A DNA stretch of 64,000 nucleotides from Coleophoma eucalyptorum (taxonomy: Eukaryota > Ascomycota > Leotiomycetes > Helotiales > Dermateaceae). The first letter of the stretch is position 1. Every line of letters starts with the position of its first letter. Of the stretch, positions 57,501-64,000 are shown piece by piece. The DNA lies in assembly GCA_026120035.1 (NCBI GenBank), contig JALRME010000006.1:62001-126000 (forward strand). The letters are read 5' to 3'. A program made the position numbers and the translations under genes. A model generated the notes under the pieces. It was not told the DNA's origin. It was given only the letters and a program-made list of their open reading frames with translations, and ran no database searches.

Positions 57501-57837
57501 GCAGAGCAACATGTACCGGGACACATTGGTCCTGGCACATTGCAGGCCATTCATCCTTAATATGTTCCAGCACCACTCCTATCTGCTTCTCTGCGTTGCT
57601 CTCTGGTATCCTCGGTCGACTGTAAGCTGAACGCGCAGCAGGCGGTGGTGCTGGCATGACAGCAGGCGGGCTTCCATAACGGTCCCCATACTCTGTCCCA
57701 TATGGATCATAATCTTCCGCATCCTGGTTTCTTGAGCCATAACCATAGCCATTTCCATTCCTGTTCCCATTGCTGTAACCATTTCCATTGGCGTAGGGAT
57801 CATCTCCCAGCCCTCCGTAAGCTCCTCTTCGAGACAT
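54559..57837 (-). CDS. SEC8: Exocyst complex subunit SEC8 (EXOC4)
   Basis: Two exons (55250-57837 and 54559-55201) with a 48-bp intron encode 1076 residues. The Sec8 N-terminal domain begins after a Gly/Asn/Tyr-rich start (GDDPYANGNGYSNGNRNGNG). Characteristic blocks are EKQIGVVLEHIKDEWPAM, VPVHVALQLLDTSSVGRAHE, YKQFEQTRKYLQDSLKGIV and EIEDLRLVPDQLEARI. The rest is an all-helical CATCHR rod. The splice joins PMTQETLV to AFDSIVSSYQELAATV and the protein ends with a helical bundle at QLSEYMWQS. Sec8 is a scaffold of the octameric exocyst, which tethers secretory vesicles at the hyphal tip. No lesions were seen. Confidence 0.93.
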
Positions 57838-59887
57838 TGCTTATCGGGTCGCGATCGCGTCAGCGCTTCGTAGTAAAAGGTCCCATCTGCGAAGGAAGAA
57901 AGTGGTGAGTGTATAGATTTCGATTCCGAGGTCGTTGTATGTGAGACGTTTTGATGCAGTTCGCTCGGGCAATGCAGCAAGGATCCCGCTTCCTCGGGAG
58001 CAGCCGAGGCTTGGCGCGTTGTGGTGGATCATATTGATCAATTTATCTGCGTCGAAACGGTGATTGCTAGAGCTCTAAAGCGTGGCCATAGGATGAATAC
58101 TCTTTTGGTGATTCTCTTTACAAAGGTAGCACGCTGGATTGCTCTTTGATGGGATGGAATTGTGAGAAAGGTCGGTGGTGCCAAGTACTGCAGTGGTACT
58201 TAGTAAGATGTCAAAAGGGCCGCACGAAGGCTATCAAGTGTTTGGAATCTCAGCCGTCTATTTGTTAATTGAGCAATAAATCTAGCTTATGCACCGCTCG
58301 TATTCCTCCATATACATTGTCACTATCAGGTCCTCCCCCCTCTCTCCCCCCATTCTCTCGCAGAGCCTTTTCTAGAATCTGAACACGATCGTTCTTAACC
58401 GCTGAAGCCTCAAGAGGATACGTGCACTGTGGGTAGCAAAAAAAGACTCGTCTGAGAATCTCTAGTGCTGCTGGATAGCTTTGTGTAATTCCAATGGTCA
58501 ATGAGTTGCAACGCCGATATCCGCTGGTGAAAATTACTCGTGAAATCTCAAGGCAACCTGTTGATATACTGACGATAGGGAATTAAGATCGGTTTTCCAC
58601 CTAAGCAGGTCTATTTCGGCTGAACAGCAGGCAGATGCCAACCTCTCATAGGATAAGCAACAATTTCTAGGTTGACAGCAAGTACTTGATTAGTTACCAA
58701 GGAAGCCACTCGCTCATTCTGCTGCCTGCATTCTTAAGTTCCTAGGATTTCACAAACTCTATGCAGATAGCATGGGATCTCAAGGTAAGCCGGTTCAACA
58801 GACTGGAGCCTATCAGTGAGTTAAGGGACACAGACAAATCTGCTGCAACTTGTGCAACAAGATACTTGAAGCACCGTCAGCCAAGGTCTTCTTTCGTCAC
58901 GTGAATGCATCAAGCTTCATTGTTTCATCGAGACAGGCTGGCAGGAGGAGGACAGGATCCATGCAAATCTTACGTAGAAGCTTAAGTCAATGTCCAATGT
59001 TTCAACAAGCTTATGCTTAACAGCGCAGATTGCCATTGGACTTAGGGTTAGAAGCTGCAGAGGGATCCATATCATGCCTCTTGTCACATTTACCCCACTA
59101 AGACATCTGCTGCCGCCGCCCTTCCTTATCTTTGGAGGCGCTTTAGGTGACATGACCCGAGCAAGCCGACGATACCTTTTCGACTTCTAGAAATGAAGCT
59201 GCTTTTACGTGCATCTGTCGAGCCCTACTTGCTGCCCTTGCATACGCAATCGCGCTGGTTGCTATAATAAGCAACACCGTTCGTCGACATTGGCGAGACT
59301 CTCTTAGGCTTCAATGTTACAGAGAAGAGGCAAAGGAAACCGGACCCAGCACACCAAACCAGAACGCGTGGCGACGTGGCTAAGTTGCTGTTCTTCCTCT
59401 GATGCCTCGCAAGGCATCCGCATAGAATAAATAGATAATCACGCTTCAAACTCTTCACTGATGTTCTAGTATGTCGGTGTGACTTTGCCTGGCCCTTGTT
59501 GCAGCATTGCTGATTTTGTTCGGTCGGTGAGAGCGTATCCTCGCAAAGCAAAGCATTCCATCCCCTGTTCACTACCACTGCTACCTCCTCGTCTGTTCCG
59601 CGTTCGCTTTCGCAACAACACCTCTTAAAGCGGCAAGCATTACCCGTTAAAGCGTCAATAACCACTGTGCCCACAACTGAACTTCTGGCTCTCTCCGCCG
59701 ACAACCTTCCTTTACAACGTCACCTCCCAACATTGCCATCAACGAGTTTCTATCGACCACGAATCTTCTTTTCGTGATTCATTATATTCTGTTTTAGTTC
59801 TCTCGAGCTTTGTATCGCGAGGACTTGTTCATTACATTCCACACTCTCAATCTCCCTTTTATTGACGCCCCGTCGTAATCAGCAACC
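57838..59887. other. 2-kb divergent region between SEC8 and actin
   Basis: This holds the SEC8 promoter and the actin promoter and leader. The stretch 59740-59885 is strongly pyrimidine-rich, ending CAGCAACC before the actin ATG, typical of highly expressed fungal genes. A 159-codon minus-strand frame (59225-59704) overlaps the actin promoter and has no family match. Confidence 0.5.
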
Positions 59888-62497
<2,610 letters not shown>

Positions 62498-64000
62498 ATG
62501 CCTGTCTTTTCTGCCCAAACAGCTTCTGTTGCTGCCTCTTTATTGTTGGCTACCCAGGTCTCTGCCACCACTTACCTTGCTCCCGAGCAGGTTATCAGCC
62601 AACCAGATAGCAGCAGTGCCACCACTCCTTTGGAATGGCTCGGTGCAAACAGTCCTTACTTCCCTGGTCCTAATGTGTATGGAATCTCGCGTGATGTGCC
62701 TGCAGGATGTGTCGTCGATCAAGTTGCCATTGTCTCTAGACATGGCAGCAGGTTTCCTGACAGTGGCGCCTATGCTCAATGGACAACTCTCCAGTCAAAA
62801 GTGAGCTTTCGGAGAAATACACGCAACTAGATAATCTTTCTAACGAATTCTACAGATTGCCAATGCCACTTTTGAGGCTAGGGGGAGTTTGGCTTTCTTA
62901 CAGACCTGGGAGCCCGTCTTGACGAACCCTAGCGCACAAATTGCCCAGGAGAGTCCAACCGGTTACAAGGAGGCTTATGATCTTGGATACACTGTCAGGA
63001 CTAGGTGTGTTTCAATGATGTAAATCCCCATTTGCATGCTAAGTTAGTCCCTAGATATCCCGATTTGTATCAATACGGCTCCCCATTTGTCAGCTGGGCA
63101 AATCTCTACCCAAGAGTGGTTCAGACTGCACGAAACTTCGTTAGGGGTTTCCTAGGACACCTTGCCGATGATCTTGCAACGGTCATTACGATCAACAGCA
63201 CTGGTAGCCCCGATGCTTTCTTTGACAGTCTGGCTCCAAGTGATCTGTGCCCTGCTTTTGTTGATGGAAATGGTGGAACCTATGGTAAGTCCTCTATCAC
63301 CTTTTCAGTTCATGATTCTAATCAATTACAATAGCCACGGAGTGGAACGATATCTACCTTCCTCCAATCACCGAGCGTTTGAATGCTCTCATCAGCGGCA
63401 ACTTGACTCTTACTACTAGCGATGTCTCCATTTTTCCATATTTGTGCGGTTTTGAATCTCAAATTACGGGAACTCTCTCTCCATTCTGCAACGTTTTCAC
63501 CAACGCAGAACTCGAGCAGTACGAGTATGCCCAGTCTTTACGTTACTATTATGGAATTGGGCCTGGGGAGGATCTTCCATCCAAAATGATGATTCCTTTC
63601 CTCAACAAACTTGTTGATGTCCTTGCTGGAGGTCCAGGACAAAATGGCACCTACGCCAATGGAACCACCTTCACCCTCCCAAGCGTTATCACCGCATTCC
63701 TGAACGATGGGCAGCTTACAGAATTGGGTGCTGCTTCGGGAGTTTGGGATGACGAGGCTCCTCTATCTGGTACTAACATGACCAAGGGTCGAAAGTACTA
63801 CAGCTCTCACTTTGTGACCCAACGAGGTTTATTCTCGATTGAGAGAATGACCTGCTCCTCCGGAACTGGAAGTGAGACCACAAGTCAGAAACGGAACAGC
63901 AAGAGAACTCCAATCCCATTTGGTGCCCCAATTGTGCCCCGAGACACTGGCAATTCTACCGCCGTCGCTTACCCATCATCGTCCGTTGCCAGCGCCACTG
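62498..64000 (+). CDS. Histidine acid phosphatase, phytase-like (partial, runs off right edge)
   Basis: Four exons so far (62498-62800, 62856-63004, 63055-63284, 63335 onward); introns are 50-55 bp. The N-terminus MPVFSAQTASVAASLLLATQ is a signal peptide ending near VSATTYLAP. The histidine-phosphatase motif is VSRHGSRFPDSGA, with catalytic His in RHG. Splices give TLQSK-IANATF, VRTR-YPDLYQYG and GTY-ATEWNDIYLPP. VSWANLYPRVVQTARNFVRG and FPYLCGFESQITGTLSPFCNVF follow the order of secreted fungal acid phosphatases. The segment around 63700, FLNDGQLTEL, is where the family has His-Asp; here the His is Asn. Many N-x-S/T sites fit extracellular export. The enzyme would release phosphate from phytate or other esters. 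C-terminus is missing. Confidence 0.88.

Noticed and set aside
59225..59704. A 159-codon minus-strand frame upstream of actin
   Set aside because: It overlaps the actin promoter, has no family resemblance, and its Cys/Arg-rich composition looks like chance translation.

Overview
The window is nuclear DNA of a filamentous ascomycete, most likely a leotiomycete. Genes are split by short introns (mostly 43-90 bp) with GT..AG borders and CTAAC/CTGAC-type branch points. Intergenic distances are 0.3-2.7 kb, there are no operons, and the protein families are typical of Pezizomycotina (2EXR, NmrA-like, GT69, multi-membrane fungal families, actin with a tiny first exon). Species cannot be fixed from the sequence alone. 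I rebuilt exon structures by hand from splice signals, reading-frame continuity and family motifs; total coding length is a multiple of three in every complete model.

Layout. 1-853 (-): partial multi-membrane protein. 1513-3005 (-): PHD-finger protein. 3482-5020 (-): mitochondrial class III CoA-transferase (SUGCT-like). 5360-6741 (-): GT69/CMT1-type mannosyltransferase with two frame breaks. 9438-10667 (+): secreted L-asparaginase. 10985-11941 (+): 2EXR protein. 12583-14129 (+): membrane dipeptidase. 14293-15708 (-): amidohydrolase. 16293-17364 (-): PER1/PGAP3. 18217-18306 (-): intron-containing tRNA-Ala(UGC). 19004-20626 (-): GT31-like glycosyltransferase. 21798-23383 (+): RING-CH membrane E3 ligase. 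23666-25558 (-): aspartic-protease-like membrane protein with one frame break and no first catalytic Asp. 26746-28820 (+): decayed gene for a repeat-rich, probably secreted protein. 30832-31098 (+): 61-residue Cys-rich protein. 32872-34695 (+): fungal multi-membrane protein. 35249-36319 (+): NmrA-like reductase. 37030-39309 (-): secreted GH127 (DUF1680) glycosidase. 39790-42318 (+): COG1. 42606-43977 (+): CCDC90/MCUR1/FMP32 family. 44546-47943 (-): GPI13/PIG-O. 48599-49265 (-): VPS68. 50275-52027 (-): KNR4/SMI1. 54559-57837 (-): exocyst SEC8. 59888-61557 (+): actin. 62498-64000 (+, partial): histidine acid phosphatase (phytase-like).

How the genes relate. Most intact genes are housekeeping. 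A loose theme is the secretory pathway and cell surface: GPI-anchor synthesis and remodelling (GPI13, PER1), Golgi and plasma-membrane tethering (COG1, SEC8), endosomal sorting (VPS68), wall-integrity control (KNR4) and actin. Between these lie faster-evolving secreted or accessory genes. The interval 5-32 kb is the accessory-like part. It holds the frame-broken genes and three long gene-poor stretches.

I saw no mobile element, CRISPR, viral insertion or secondary-metabolite cluster, and no convincing new multi-gene system. The observations most worth a second look are the degenerate repeat protein with RIP-like nonsense changes, recurrent one-base breaks in short C/G runs, a small Cys-rich gene, paired CACGTG sites before the phosphatase, and several unusual splice structures.
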